Shown piece by piece: positions 16,876 to 25,469 of a DNA stretch of 64,000 nucleotides. The notes below the pieces were generated by a model that saw only the letters and a list, made by a program, of their open reading frames with translations, was not told the DNA's origin and ran no database searches. The DNA lies in the NCBI GenBank assembly GCA_002311665.1, contig DBYX01000008.1:48812-112811 (forward strand), given 5' to 3'. Made by a program: the position numbers and the translations under genes. Positions within the stretch are counted from its first letter, which is position 1. Every line of letters begins with the position of its first letter. Origin of the DNA: Lachnoclostridium sp. UBA1175 (GTDB taxonomy: Bacteria > Bacillota > Clostridia > Lachnospirales > Lachnospiraceae).

Positions 16876-19660
16876 CTACGTATTCCTCTCTGATTTTTAT
16901 TCTAAGTGACTTTGCATGGCTCTCACCGATACTGTCACCTGATACAATAATGCTTATTCCGATAATATCACATTCTGTATTCAACGGCACTCTGTGAGTA
17001 GAATTGGCGCGAGGAGTACCGCCGTCTTTTTTGATTCGATATATCAATAAAAGAGGGATATCCTCAAGATTATAGTTTGCACGTTCTGCTATAACATCTT
17101 TTTTTTTCTTTATGACCGCTTTTATCGCTTCTTTCTGTTCCGGGGTCATCAATGAAATATTCGCATCACTTAACGCATCCACACCAGAACGTAACGAACC
17201 GATATCTACATAGTCCTTTTCCTTTTTTCTGGTACGCTCAATAACGCCCGCCGTGATTCCTTCCGTAATAACCCATGGATTTTCATTGTTGTCTCCGTCA
17301 ACAACTGCAACATTCCAATTCACAAATCTTCCTTCTTTGTTCATTGCCTCTATCCACTGAGAAAAATAAGGCAAGTTAGTATACAGAGAAGAATGCTTGG
17401 AAACAATAAACCTGCTTAAAAATCTGTCCCTTATCTCTGCATAAGGTATTTCATCCCATATCCATGCTTTTGCGGTGTCCGAACGTCTCGGCCGTTTCTT
17501 TTTTGCCAAATCTGCTACGTATCCCACAGTTGTACACAAGTTCGATCTGATTTGTGCCCCATCTTCAAAATCGGTGGTTTCATAGCTGTCTCCGCAAAAA
17601 TCAAAGTCGTCATACTCAGCCATCTGACCTTTACGTTTTGATGTTATTCTGAACTTAGCAATCTCGGGAATATTACGGATTCTCGGTCCGAATTTCGAGG
17701 GAGAAACTCCTTGTTTCATAAATCTCTCTACTTCTCGCTTGAGATCCATGTCAACCTTTGTCAAAGCTTCAAACTTTTCCGTTACGGAATCCGTCATCCA
17801 TATCCTTTGTAACAACTCATAACCTTTTCGATATCCAAACCATCTGGCCATTTGCATAAGCGTATCCGCAAGGTTCGAGTTGCGAGAGAAATAAGTACAT
17901 ACAAGACCGTCAATCGTCAATCCTCGCGACAACGTATTTCCACCTATAACTATAAATACCGGCGCCTTGCTCATTGCCTTCAATTGCTCATCGGTTGGAT
18001 AAACAATTCTCAAATATGTCCCTTCTTCCGCTTCTTTATTTGCGCGACAATTGTCCACGCACAAATGAATGCCTTCACCATACTCCAGGTTTTTATCATC
18101 TCCGAGTGCAATATTCCTTACATCCCCAAGTAATTCTATGATTTCACACTTCAGTTCAATAAACGCAGGATAGTCCTCAACCACCTCTCCAATGAAACCA
18201 TATTCGGGATTAGCCGTTACTAAATCTTCCTTTGTTACACTCTTAATTTCCGCATCGTATATGTTTTCACACGTTAGCAAAACCTCGCTGGTTTTCGACA
18301 ACCAGTTCTGAATTCTTTCATAAACAACAAAATGATATTTCTGTATTGCTGCCGTATGAATCAACATACTGATCGGCTTTTTCCAAGCTCGCTTTCTCAA
18401 TAAAGCAACTGAACACAAGAACCAGGCTATAGATTCCTTAAAGCTCCCCGGCAGATCGAGTATTTGCTCTTTATGCAGTTTCATCAACTGCTTTTCATCT
18501 TCAGATGATATTCTTCTGGTTATAGGAAATCCGGGACAATCTTCTTCATCATTGCCAAAAATAACCTTCGCTCCGAAATACTCATGTGCCTCCGGTAATG
18601 TACAGATAAAATCCTTAGGATACAGAGATTCTCCCGGCACCTCATTTAACACATTAGCATATGGAGTTGCCGTGTAACTGATATAGTTCATTGATTGAAA
18701 CTTCGCTTTGCCGGGAGGCGTTGATCCATCTGACATCTTCCCATTAACCAGATTGACAATCATTCTATTTATTGCACATCGTTCCTGTTCTTCATCAGGA
18801 GTAATTTCGGCGGTATTAATACTTGCCTGATCCGCCTCATCATCAATAACAACTATACGCAATTTACTTGTTCTCTTTGGATCACTGTATAACCAGTCGA
18901 TTAACCGTTCAAGACGTGTCCTGTTCTTAAGGCATACCGTAAGATATCTGTTCGCGTAGTTTTTGCTCCCAGACAATGTATTTAATTTCATTTCATCTGC
19001 TAAAAACCCCTTATCATCAGCGGTAAAATCAAGGACTTTCCAAAGAACGCCTCCTTCGCTGTTTCGAAGGTCTTTTTTGAACCTATCACGAGTCTGTTTT
19101 CTTAAGTTATCAATTGTGCCTGAAAGAATAATAAAAAAGTTCCAGTCATAATCAGCCGCCATACTGATTAATCCTTCCATGTTCGCCGTTTTGCCCGATT
19201 GGACACTACCGGTAACAAGACCCTTAACCTCACCGTAATTTCGAGTATCTTCCAGTAAATGATTGAGTATCCAATGACAACTCTTCTGTAAATTTGCTAT
19301 TGATTCGGAACTCATCTTGTTTCTCAAATATGTCTTGTAATTCTCCCAAGATGACTCACGTCCGCAAGGAATGGGATGATGGTTTGAGAGCACTCCGTTA
19401 TCAACAGCAATTACTTCTTCACCTTCAACTACGCTTACAATAACCACTATACTTTTGTAGTACTCAACAAAATCGAGCCACACTGCTCTGTTCATATTCA
19501 GCGGCCAAGATTCCTCATCAATCAAAAACCGCAATGCACTATCAAAATCCGAAGGTTCTACACATAATCCTTCGATTTCATCCCAGGTCTTGTTTTTATT
19601 CAGCATTGACGCTATCCATTCTTTACACGGCTGAAATGCTTTGCTTTCATAATCTACCAT
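16868..19660 (-). CDS. Z1-domain superfamily II helicase/ATPase
   Basis: A 930-aa helicase-like protein. Walker A GSVQSGKT (151-158), a DEAD-type Walker B VVIDDEADQAS (about 270-280), and motif III YISYTATPYANV (327-336) form the first RecA lobe. The Z1 signature follows later: GGNTLSRGLTIDGL, then DTLMQMARWFGYRKGYE. Z1 proteins are SF2 ATPases found with methyltransferases, GHKL ATPases and nucleases in phage-defence loci, and probably translocate on DNA. Full length for the family. It lies one base after the vsr stop and overlaps the GHKL gene. Confidence 0.9.
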   Translation of the reverse strand: MVDYESKAFQPCKEWIASMLNKNKTWDEIEGLCVEPSDFDSALRFLIDEESWPLNMNRAVWLDFVEYYKSIVVIVSVVEGEEVIAVDNGVLSNHHPIPCGRESSWENYKTYLRNKMSSESIANLQKSCHWILNHLLEDTRNYGEVKGLVTGSVQSGKTANMEGLISMAADYDWNFFIILSGTIDNLRKQTRDRFKKDLRNSEGGVLWKVLDFTADDKGFLADEMKLNTLSGSKNYANRYLTVCLKNRTRLERLIDWLYSDPKRTSKLRIVVIDDEADQASINTAEITPDEEQERCAINRMIVNLVNGKMSDGSTPPGKAKFQSMNYISYTATPYANVLNEVPGESLYPKDFICTLPEAHEYFGAKVIFGNDEEDCPGFPITRRISSEDEKQLMKLHKEQILDLPGSFKESIAWFLCSVALLRKRAWKKPISMLIHTAAIQKYHFVVYERIQNWLSKTSEVLLTCENIYDAEIKSVTKEDLVTANPEYGFIGEVVEDYPAFIELKCEIIELLGDVRNIALGDDKNLEYGEGIHLCVDNCRANKEAEEGTYLRIVYPTDEQLKAMSKAPVFIVIGGNTLSRGLTIDGLVCTYFSRNSNLADTLMQMARWFGYRKGYELLQRIWMTDSVTEKFEALTKVDMDLKREVERFMKQGVSPSKFGPRIRNIPEIAKFRITSKRKGQMAEYDDFDFCGDSYETTDFEDGAQIRSNLCTTVGYVADLAKKKRPRRSDTAKAWIWDEIPYAEIRDRFLSRFIVSKHSSLYTNLPYFSQWIEAMNKEGRFVNWNVAVVDGDNNENPWVITEGITAGVIERTRKKEKDYVDIGSLRSGVDALSDANISLMTPEQKEAIKAVIKKKKDVIAERANYNLEDIPLLLIYRIKKDGGTPRANSTHRVPLNTECDIIGISIIVSGDSIGESHAKSLRIKIREEYVDA

Positions 19661-19661
19661 C

Positions 19662-20075
19662 TCATCTCTCCTTCAATGCTTTTTCGATGATATCTGCACA
19701 CTCCGAACAATGTTTCTTGATATCGTTACCCCAAAAACGAATAACCTTCCAGCCATTCGCTTCCAATTGTTCGTTTACTTCCGAATCTCTCTGCATGTTT
19801 CGTTCAATTTTGGGAATCCAAAAATCACGATTTGATTTAATATCGTTTTTTTGTTCTTCCCAATTATATCCGTGCCAGAATTCACTGTCACAAAATACTG
19901 CTACCTTTTTTCCGAGAAAAGCAATATCAGGGTGTCCGAACACTTTATTGGTGTTTTTCTGATATCTTATTCCTCGATTCCACAATTCTTTTCGCAGCAT
20001 AAGTTCTATCTGTGAATTCTTATTGTGAACGGCTTTCATATTTTTCTTTCTTTGTTCGGGTGTATGATTATCCAT
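19662..20075 (-). CDS. vsr: Very-short-patch-repair endonuclease
   Basis: A Vsr-type nuclease of 137 aa from the chosen start. MDNHTPEQRKKNMKAVHNKN is the family N-terminus, then GHPDIAFLGKKVAVFCDSEFWHGYNW with the catalytic Asp and His, and the DxEVNEQLEANGWKVIRFW end. Vsr nicks next to T:G mismatches that arise when 5-methylcytosine deaminates, so it protects the genome from the island's own methyltransferase. The frame is open upstream to a GTG at 20177, but homology begins at the ATG used here. It is the first gene of the island. Confidence 0.9.
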   Translation of the reverse strand: MDNHTPEQRKKNMKAVHNKNSQIELMLRKELWNRGIRYQKNTNKVFGHPDIAFLGKKVAVFCDSEFWHGYNWEEQKNDIKSNRDFWIPKIERNMQRDSEVNEQLEANGWKVIRFWGNDIKKHCSECADIIEKALKER

Positions 20076-20291
20076 ATTTTGTTTCGCTGCTCTTTCGAAT
20101 CCATTCTCACATTGTGATAATAAATCATTTACAATATTCGAGCACCATCTTTTGCTCACTATTATTGCAAATAGCACGTATCAACTCAAAGTAGACTTTT
20201 CCGTTCTTGACAATCAAAAGAATAGCTTATCCGTTCGTCATTCTACACAAACACATTGGATTGAACCATCAAAAGCAAAACCTTTTGGGTT

Positions 20292-20321
20292 ATTGTACTA
20301 TAGTCAATTATTTTACATCAA
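20292..20321 (-). promoter_or_regulatory. Candidate promoter of the defence island
   Basis: On the minus strand TTGATG and TACAAT are separated by 18 bases, about 215 bases before vsr. The 300-base gap 20076-20374 is AT-rich and holds no other clear signal. Weak evidence: the hexamers are imperfect and other AT-rich options exist. Confidence 0.35.
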
Positions 20322-20374
20322 TAAGCTATTGCCTTTTTCCTGTACATCAGCCGTCTTTCCTTCAACCCGCACCA

Positions 20375-21688
20375 CTACTTCTTCACTTCCACATACACGT
20401 ACCCGCAATAATGGTCCGAAATGTATCCGTCATCGTAAATCAGGTAATAATTGCCGGTTTCTTTTGCGCAGTCAAATGCGAAATAAATGTTAGCTGACAT
20501 TCCCGGCTCTATATGATCTACATCATAGATGTTGGTATATCCGTCGATTTTTTCATTTGTCAGAAAGCTTGCGGTATCGATATAATAGTTGTCCTTATAC
20601 GCCCGCATGTTGTATCCCATCAATCTTGTTTCAAGCGCCGATGTTCCGGTGTTCGTTAGCTTAAACTTGAACACAAGATAATTGTCTTTTGTGTAGTTAT
20701 CCGCGCGATGATGCTTCGCTCCCTTAAACTGGATCGTATAGTTGCCTTGATAGATGATCTCGTCTTCCTTGGTATAGGACAGATCCTTGTTCAGCGGGAA
20801 CATCGGGGATACCTTAAATTCCTTTGTGCTGACCTCTTCCGATGTGACCGTCCAAACGCACTCGGATTTGAAGAAGAACTTCAACTCCTTCCATCCCTTG
20901 GGTACTTCGAAGTCCAAAGCGGTCAGCAGCTGAAACGAGTGGTCGAACGTGGTTATTGTTTCGCCTGTGACTCCGTCGACGTAGCTCAGTAAAAAGTTTT
21001 CAACCTCAGTTACCTGGATTCCGTCCGCATAGCAGGAAATCGAGCTCCGATTGAATACCAGCTCCTTCCCGGTGTTGTTATAAATGTCAAAGAATCCGAT
21101 GATCACTTCGTGATCTGCCGGGACGGTTTCTTTACCAAAAGCCGTCGGAAGATACGACATTGACTTTACATATTGCAGTCCCACGTACTCCTTGCCGACT
21201 CGTCCGATATCGCCGATCTTCAGATCCTTGAATGATGTCTTGTGCCCTACGATCGGATCCGGCGTCGGGGTCGGCGCAGGTGTGTTTGTGGGCGTCGGTG
21301 CCTTGGTCGGTTTCGGAGCGGAAGTACTTTTCGGAGTGTCGGTTTGCGTGCTTGTCTTGGTATCATCGGGTTTGTCGGAATCTTTTGATTCAATTCCGTT
21401 CATTATCACTGCGAACACTCCCACCAAGACAATGATAAGCACAATAACGCTTACCGACGACCTTTTGTTCGTCGGCGTGTTATTGTTGTATCTTGTCGCT
21501 CCCGTAATAGGGTTACCGCAGTTCGGACAGAAATACTGCCGCGCCTGCGGATTGTAAGGGATCATCGCACCACAACTTTGGCACTGCTGCACCGGCTGCG
21601 ACGAACTCATCCCCCTTACGTTTCCGCACCTGGGGCACTGACTGACACCGTCATTCAGCATACATCCGCATTTTGTGCATATTCTCAT
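20375..21688 (-). CDS. Membrane-anchored double zinc-ribbon protein
   Basis: A 437-aa protein. Two N-terminal zinc ribbons (Cys4/7 with Cys18/21, and Cys36/39 with Cys54/57) lie in the cytosol. One membrane helix (about 77-97) follows, then a Thr/Pro-rich linker (PTPTNTPAPTPTPDP) and a large extracellular part. That part looks like one or two beta-sandwich repeats of the DUF5067-like type seen in clostridial surface proteins. The start MRICTKCGC was chosen because it begins the ribbon; in-frame ATGs lie 7 and 31 codons upstream with poor ribosome sites. Function unknown. Confidence 0.7.
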   Translation of the reverse strand: MRICTKCGCMLNDGVSQCPRCGNVRGMSSSQPVQQCQSCGAMIPYNPQARQYFCPNCGNPITGATRYNNNTPTNKRSSVSVIVLIIVLVGVFAVIMNGIESKDSDKPDDTKTSTQTDTPKSTSAPKPTKAPTPTNTPAPTPTPDPIVGHKTSFKDLKIGDIGRVGKEYVGLQYVKSMSYLPTAFGKETVPADHEVIIGFFDIYNNTGKELVFNRSSISCYADGIQVTEVENFLLSYVDGVTGETITTFDHSFQLLTALDFEVPKGWKELKFFFKSECVWTVTSEEVSTKEFKVSPMFPLNKDLSYTKEDEIIYQGNYTIQFKGAKHHRADNYTKDNYLVFKFKLTNTGTSALETRLMGYNMRAYKDNYYIDTASFLTNEKIDGYTNIYDVDHIEPGMSANIYFAFDCAKETGNYYLIYDDGYISDHYCGYVYVEVKK

Positions 21689-21811
21689 AACCGGCACCGC
21701 CTTCCTCATACTCCTCAACCATCTCCGGCCGAACGACTCACTACCCTCGTATGCAAATCGTTCGGCCGATCCGGCGTTCACTCAGAACCTTAATATGCTT
21801 TTATAGTCCGC

Positions 21812-22858
21812 TCACGGCTTATACGTCAGCTTCTCCTCGAAGAGATGGTCTGCCATCCAGTCGTCGTCATCGTAGATGTCCAGCGTGTATTCGATCTCCT
21901 CGACTGTCGTGATCCCATTTTCCTCAAGGTGTGTGTCGGAAAATGTTATTTCCGAATAGCCCTTCATCTTAGGCCCTACGCCCATGCTCCAGTAGGGATC
22001 GAGCATAAAGCCGTTCACACTGACGTCGTCCCAGTCGAACATCAGATTCTTGTCCGTCTTGTTCTCGACGTAGCACTTTAAGGTGTAGCCCCAGAAATCG
22101 TCATTAACCGCGCTGAGGATGATGAAGGTATAGTCGCTGTTGTCGACGACTACCTGTTCCGTTGCCGTTGTCTTTCTCGCCGGATACTGCACGGTTTCCG
22201 CGCTCTTGCCGGTGGGATAGATAGCGTAGAAGTCATCCACGATCCGGTCATCCAGCAAGTTGTTGTCGTCATAGATCCTCAGATTCCACTTGATCTCGTC
22301 TACGACGGAAAATCCTGCCTCTTCGAATCTTGTGGACGAGAAAGATATATCGCTGGTGGCTTTCTTGCCCGCGTCCACGGATTTGGCCCAGAACGGGTCG
22401 ATCAGATAACCGTTGACGCTTACGCTCTCCACCGCAAACATCAGCTTCTTGTCCGCGGTCTTGTTCTCGCAGAGAACCTTGACCGTGAAGCCCCAGAAGT
22501 TGTCCTCCTCGATGCTGACGATCTTGAAGGTGCAGTATTCATTGTCTACCAGAACTTCGTCCGCGAGCGTGTATTCCGTCTTCGCCGGTGCCTTCGTAGG
22601 CTCCTTGGTCGGCTCTGCGGGCGGGGCTTCCGTGGGATCGGCGTTCGGTCCCTCCGTCGGCTGCGTGTCCGGGTTTGTCGGCTTGGCTTCATCCGTCGGT
22701 GTCGGCTTCTTGTCGTCCGTATCTTCCGTGCTGGTGTTCTTCTTGCTGTCCGACTTTCTGTCGTCGTCATCGTCGTCAGCGCCGCAACCGACCGCCATTG
22801 CCGCCAGCAGGCAGATCACGAGGATGAGGCTGAGTAGTCTTGCCACATTGTTCTTCAT
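21812..22858 (-). CDS. Lipoprotein with two tandem beta-domains, paralogue of the 38.4 kb gene
   Basis: A 348-aa lipoprotein. The signal segment ends in VGC (Cys25), then an Asp run, a long Thr/Pro/Glu linker, and two related domains of about 115 residues. Each has the pattern VDN..FxI, DxFWG(F/Y)T, (C/V)ENKT, (V/S)VNGx, DPxW, near its middle. The gene at 38420-39409 has the same architecture, so they are paralogues. AAAGGAG lies 9 nt before ATG 22858. Extracellular role unknown, perhaps binding or wall association. Confidence 0.75.
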   Translation of the reverse strand: MKNNVARLLSLILVICLLAAMAVGCGADDDDDDRKSDSKKNTSTEDTDDKKPTPTDEAKPTNPDTQPTEGPNADPTEAPPAEPTKEPTKAPAKTEYTLADEVLVDNEYCTFKIVSIEEDNFWGFTVKVLCENKTADKKLMFAVESVSVNGYLIDPFWAKSVDAGKKATSDISFSSTRFEEAGFSVVDEIKWNLRIYDDNNLLDDRIVDDFYAIYPTGKSAETVQYPARKTTATEQVVVDNSDYTFIILSAVNDDFWGYTLKCYVENKTDKNLMFDWDDVSVNGFMLDPYWSMGVGPKMKGYSEITFSDTHLEENGITTVEEIEYTLDIYDDDDWMADHLFEEKLTYKP

Positions 22859-22892
22859 TGGATTGATCTCCTTTCGCGTTCTCGCTTGTGTC

Positions 22893-23882
22893 TCACTTGT
22901 ACATCGTTCCAACCTGTTTCAAAACTTCTCTGAATTCCTCCACCACCTCGGCCGGTCCGAGGATGCGCACATTATCCCCTAATGCAAATATCCAGCCGAG
23001 AAACTGGGCGCTCATCGCCACTTCCGTAAATGTCTCCGACCAGCCGGGCTGCGCTGCCGGGTGGACGGGGATGTCGCGCCCGAAGCGGTCGAGCATCACG
23101 CCGACCAGATCGTTGCGGAAGGCGAGGCGGACCCGCTTGCTCTCGCCGCCGAACATGCTGAAGTTCATCTTGGAGTACTGCGCGAGGTTGAACTCGCGGA
23201 AGCGGTCGCGGCCGACGCGCTTCTCGTCGAGCACCCGGATGTTCTTCATCTTGTCGACCCGAAAATGCTTGATGTAGCCGGCTTCCTCGTCGTAGGCGAT
23301 CAGGTAGTAATTCTCGTCGTCCCACGAGAGTGCCCACGGGCTCACCTGGTACGGCTCCTCGCGGTGCGGCTCCATCCGCTTGTCGGTGTTCCACTGCATA
23401 TACTCAAAGCGGATCTGCCGGTTCTCGGCGATCGCCCGGTGCACGTCGTCCACGTAGTAGTAGATGCTCTCGTTCATCGTCTTGACGCGGCCCTGCACGA
23501 AGACCTGGCGCCGCAGCTGCTCGGCCTCGTACCGGCTCGCCATGCTAGTGAGCTTCTTGATCAGCTCGTTGGACTTCTTCTCCGTGATGAATTTGGAGGA
23601 CTGGATGGCGTCCACGAGCAGCTTCAGCTCCGCGATCTCGAACTTCTTGGCGCCTACGTGGTAGTAATAGTTCCGGCCGACCTTCTCGCCGATGATCTCG
23701 ATGCCGAGCACCTTGAGCGCCTCCAGGTCGTCGTAGAGGCTCTTTCGGTCCGCCGTGACGCCGTACGCCTCCAGCGCCTTCTGGATCTCGGGCATCGTGA
23801 TCATATGCTCGTCGTCGGTTTTCTCTGTCATGATCTGACTCAGATAATATAATTTCAGCTTCTGGTTGGTACCTTTGGGCAT
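22893..23882 (-). CDS. WYL-domain transcriptional regulator
   Basis: A 329-aa protein. The N-terminal winged helix (about 1-75) includes MPEIQKALEAYGVTADRKSL. A WYL domain follows (about 150-235: IRFEYMQWN, YQVSPWALSWDDENYYLIAY, FRVDKM), then the WCX C-terminal extension. WYL domains bind nucleotides or nucleic acid and often regulate defence or stress genes. The gene lies 34 bases downstream of the lipoprotein start, on the same strand but earlier in transcription. Its targets are unknown. Confidence 0.85.
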   Translation of the reverse strand: MPKGTNQKLKLYYLSQIMTEKTDDEHMITMPEIQKALEAYGVTADRKSLYDDLEALKVLGIEIIGEKVGRNYYYHVGAKKFEIAELKLLVDAIQSSKFITEKKSNELIKKLTSMASRYEAEQLRRQVFVQGRVKTMNESIYYYVDDVHRAIAENRQIRFEYMQWNTDKRMEPHREEPYQVSPWALSWDDENYYLIAYDEEAGYIKHFRVDKMKNIRVLDEKRVGRDRFREFNLAQYSKMNFSMFGGESKRVRLAFRNDLVGVMLDRFGRDIPVHPAAQPGWSETFTEVAMSAQFLGWIFALGDNVRILGPAEVVEEFREVLKQVGTMYK

Positions 23883-24100
23883 AACCTCATCCTCGCGTTC
23901 TTTCTCTGTCTCGATGTACTTCCGCCGCGCTCGCGCCGGCCCGCGGCTTGATGCTTTAGTATACCACAGTTCCGGTGCTCATTCCTACCGTTTGAAGGAA
24001 GATTATTGGACAGCGAGGCAAGATTTTCCGCGCGCGCGTTACGATGTCAAATATCCCGTCCGTATCGCGGAATTTTTTCGCCGCGTAACCGAATATTTAC

Positions 24101-24496
24101 TCAGAAATCGACGAGGAAAATGCTGATGTTGATCTGACGGAACGACCGCTTCTCCTCCAGGCGGACGATCTTCGCGCTCAGACATTTGCCGGCGTCCATC
24201 AGCCGCGCGAAGACGATGTTGTCCTTCTCCGGGATGTAGCCGAGTTTCCGCTGCTCCCCGTCCAGCACGAGGATCGCGTTCGCGTCAAACCGGTTGTCCG
24301 GCTCGCGGCGAAGCCACAGCACGTCGCCGACCTTCAGCGCGTCAAGGATCGTCTCGTCCTCGATGTAGCCCGTCCCCGCCACGTACGAGTCGAACAGCAG
24401 GATCTCGCGGCTGAGCGGCTTCAGCATGGCCGCCAGGTCGCCGCCGGTCGCCATTGCGAGCATATTTTTCTTATCGATCATCAATTCGTTAGCCAT
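24101..24496 (-). CDS. Stand-alone HIRAN-domain protein
   Basis: A 131-aa protein that is essentially one HIRAN domain: FDSYVAGTGYIED, then LRREPDNRFDANAILVLDG and KLGYIPEKDN. In eukaryotic HLTF the domain grips 3' DNA ends; bacterial stand-alone copies are poorly known and may recognise damaged DNA or stalled forks. GGGAGG lies 10 nt before the ATG. It follows the J-domain-like gene by 39 bases, so an operon is likely. A second HIRAN-like gene is at 63.3 kb. Confidence 0.78.
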   Translation of the reverse strand: MANELMIDKKNMLAMATGGDLAAMLKPLSREILLFDSYVAGTGYIEDETILDALKVGDVLWLRREPDNRFDANAILVLDGEQRKLGYIPEKDNIVFARLMDAGKCLSAKIVRLEEKRSFRQINISIFLVDF

Positions 24497-24535
24497 ATTT
24501 TCTGCGCCTCCCGCGCCTGTGCCGCGCCGCGGCCG

Positions 24536-25360
24536 TCACAGATTCATATTCCAGACGAGCTTCGCCTCGCCGCCGCTGAGCATTTCCTCGAGCGTCTTCT
24601 CGAGCATATGCAGGTACTGCTCGTAGTCGTCGTGCTCCTCCTGCAGCCGGGTGCGGTACGCCGCCTTCTGCTCCTCGTCGCGCAGCAGCTCGCCGTAGGT
24701 GTACGGCTCCGTCGTCAGGATGTCGTTAATCTGGCACTCCACGCGCTCGATCCGCCGCTCGAGGTCGTCGCAGTCAGGCAGGAACATCTCCTCGCCGAGC
24801 CTCGCCATCGCCCGGCGCACGAGGATCTCGAGGTCCTCGAGCTCGTCCACATCGCTCTGCTGATACGCGTGCACGACCTTCGCCCAGAGCTCCTGCAGCT
24901 CCTCGTCGGTCGCGGCGTGCCGGTTGATATCCGGGTGCATCACCTTGGCCAGTCTGCGGTAAATCTTTCTCGACCGGCTGGAGCGGTACTCGTCCACCGT
25001 CTCGGCCTCCTTCGCCGCATTGGTCTCCTTGATCAAATCCTGCAGCTGCACGTAGTAAAGCTTCATCTCCTCGTCGAGCTCGGCCTGCATCCGCCGCACA
25101 TCCACCGCCAGCCCGCGGTTCATCCGCCGCCGGCAGTAGCTGATCGCCTTCTTCTTCCCGATGCACTCGATCTTCAGCTCAAAATTGGCGACGATCAGGT
25201 CGCCGAACTCCTGCGTGTACAGGATCATATACGTTTCGGACTCCTTGTAAAGCTGGTCCCGCCGCACCAGCAGATCCTCAAGTTCCTCGAGGAGGGCCCG
25301 GTTGCCGTCCCCGTTCATCATAGTGTCCATATCCGCAGTCATCATAACAGTCTCCTTCAT
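24536..25360 (-). CDS. J-domain-like protein with coiled coils
   Basis: A 274-aa protein, strongly helical and charged. A J-like core is in the middle: KIYRRLAKVMHPDINRH with HPD at 142-144, followed by ELWAKVVHAYQQSD. The flanks (20-130 and 200-270) look like coiled coils. J domains stimulate DnaK-type Hsp70 ATPases; with the J core internal and the Gly-rich and zinc regions missing, this is a specialised co-chaperone-like protein. AGGAG lies 7 nt before the ATG. It sits between the Sel1-type and HIRAN genes. Confidence 0.72.
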   Translation of the reverse strand: MKETVMMTADMDTMMNGDGNRALLEELEDLLVRRDQLYKESETYMILYTQEFGDLIVANFELKIECIGKKKAISYCRRRMNRGLAVDVRRMQAELDEEMKLYYVQLQDLIKETNAAKEAETVDEYRSSRSRKIYRRLAKVMHPDINRHAATDEELQELWAKVVHAYQQSDVDELEDLEILVRRAMARLGEEMFLPDCDDLERRIERVECQINDILTTEPYTYGELLRDEEQKAAYRTRLQEEHDDYEQYLHMLEKTLEEMLSGGEAKLVWNMNL

Positions 25361-25469
25361 AGTTGATCTCCTTGAATTCTCTCTCGCCGCGCGTCGCCGC
25401 GGCTCCTTCTCTCCGGCGTCGGCGTCTCCCTCCGCGGCGTCGCATCCTCCGCGGCCGGCGCCCCGCGCC

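Noticed and set aside
10979..20075. DISARM, BREX or Zorya identity of the island
   Set aside because: The needed markers (drmA/drmB, pglX/pglZ/brxC, zorA/B) are absent; the Z1 + GHKL + PD-(D/E)XK set points to the paraMORC/Z1 group instead.
7668..20350. Prophage or conjugative element as carrier of the defence island
   Set aside because: No integrase, transposase, structural phage genes or flanking direct repeats could be seen; the base composition shift is the only transfer sign.
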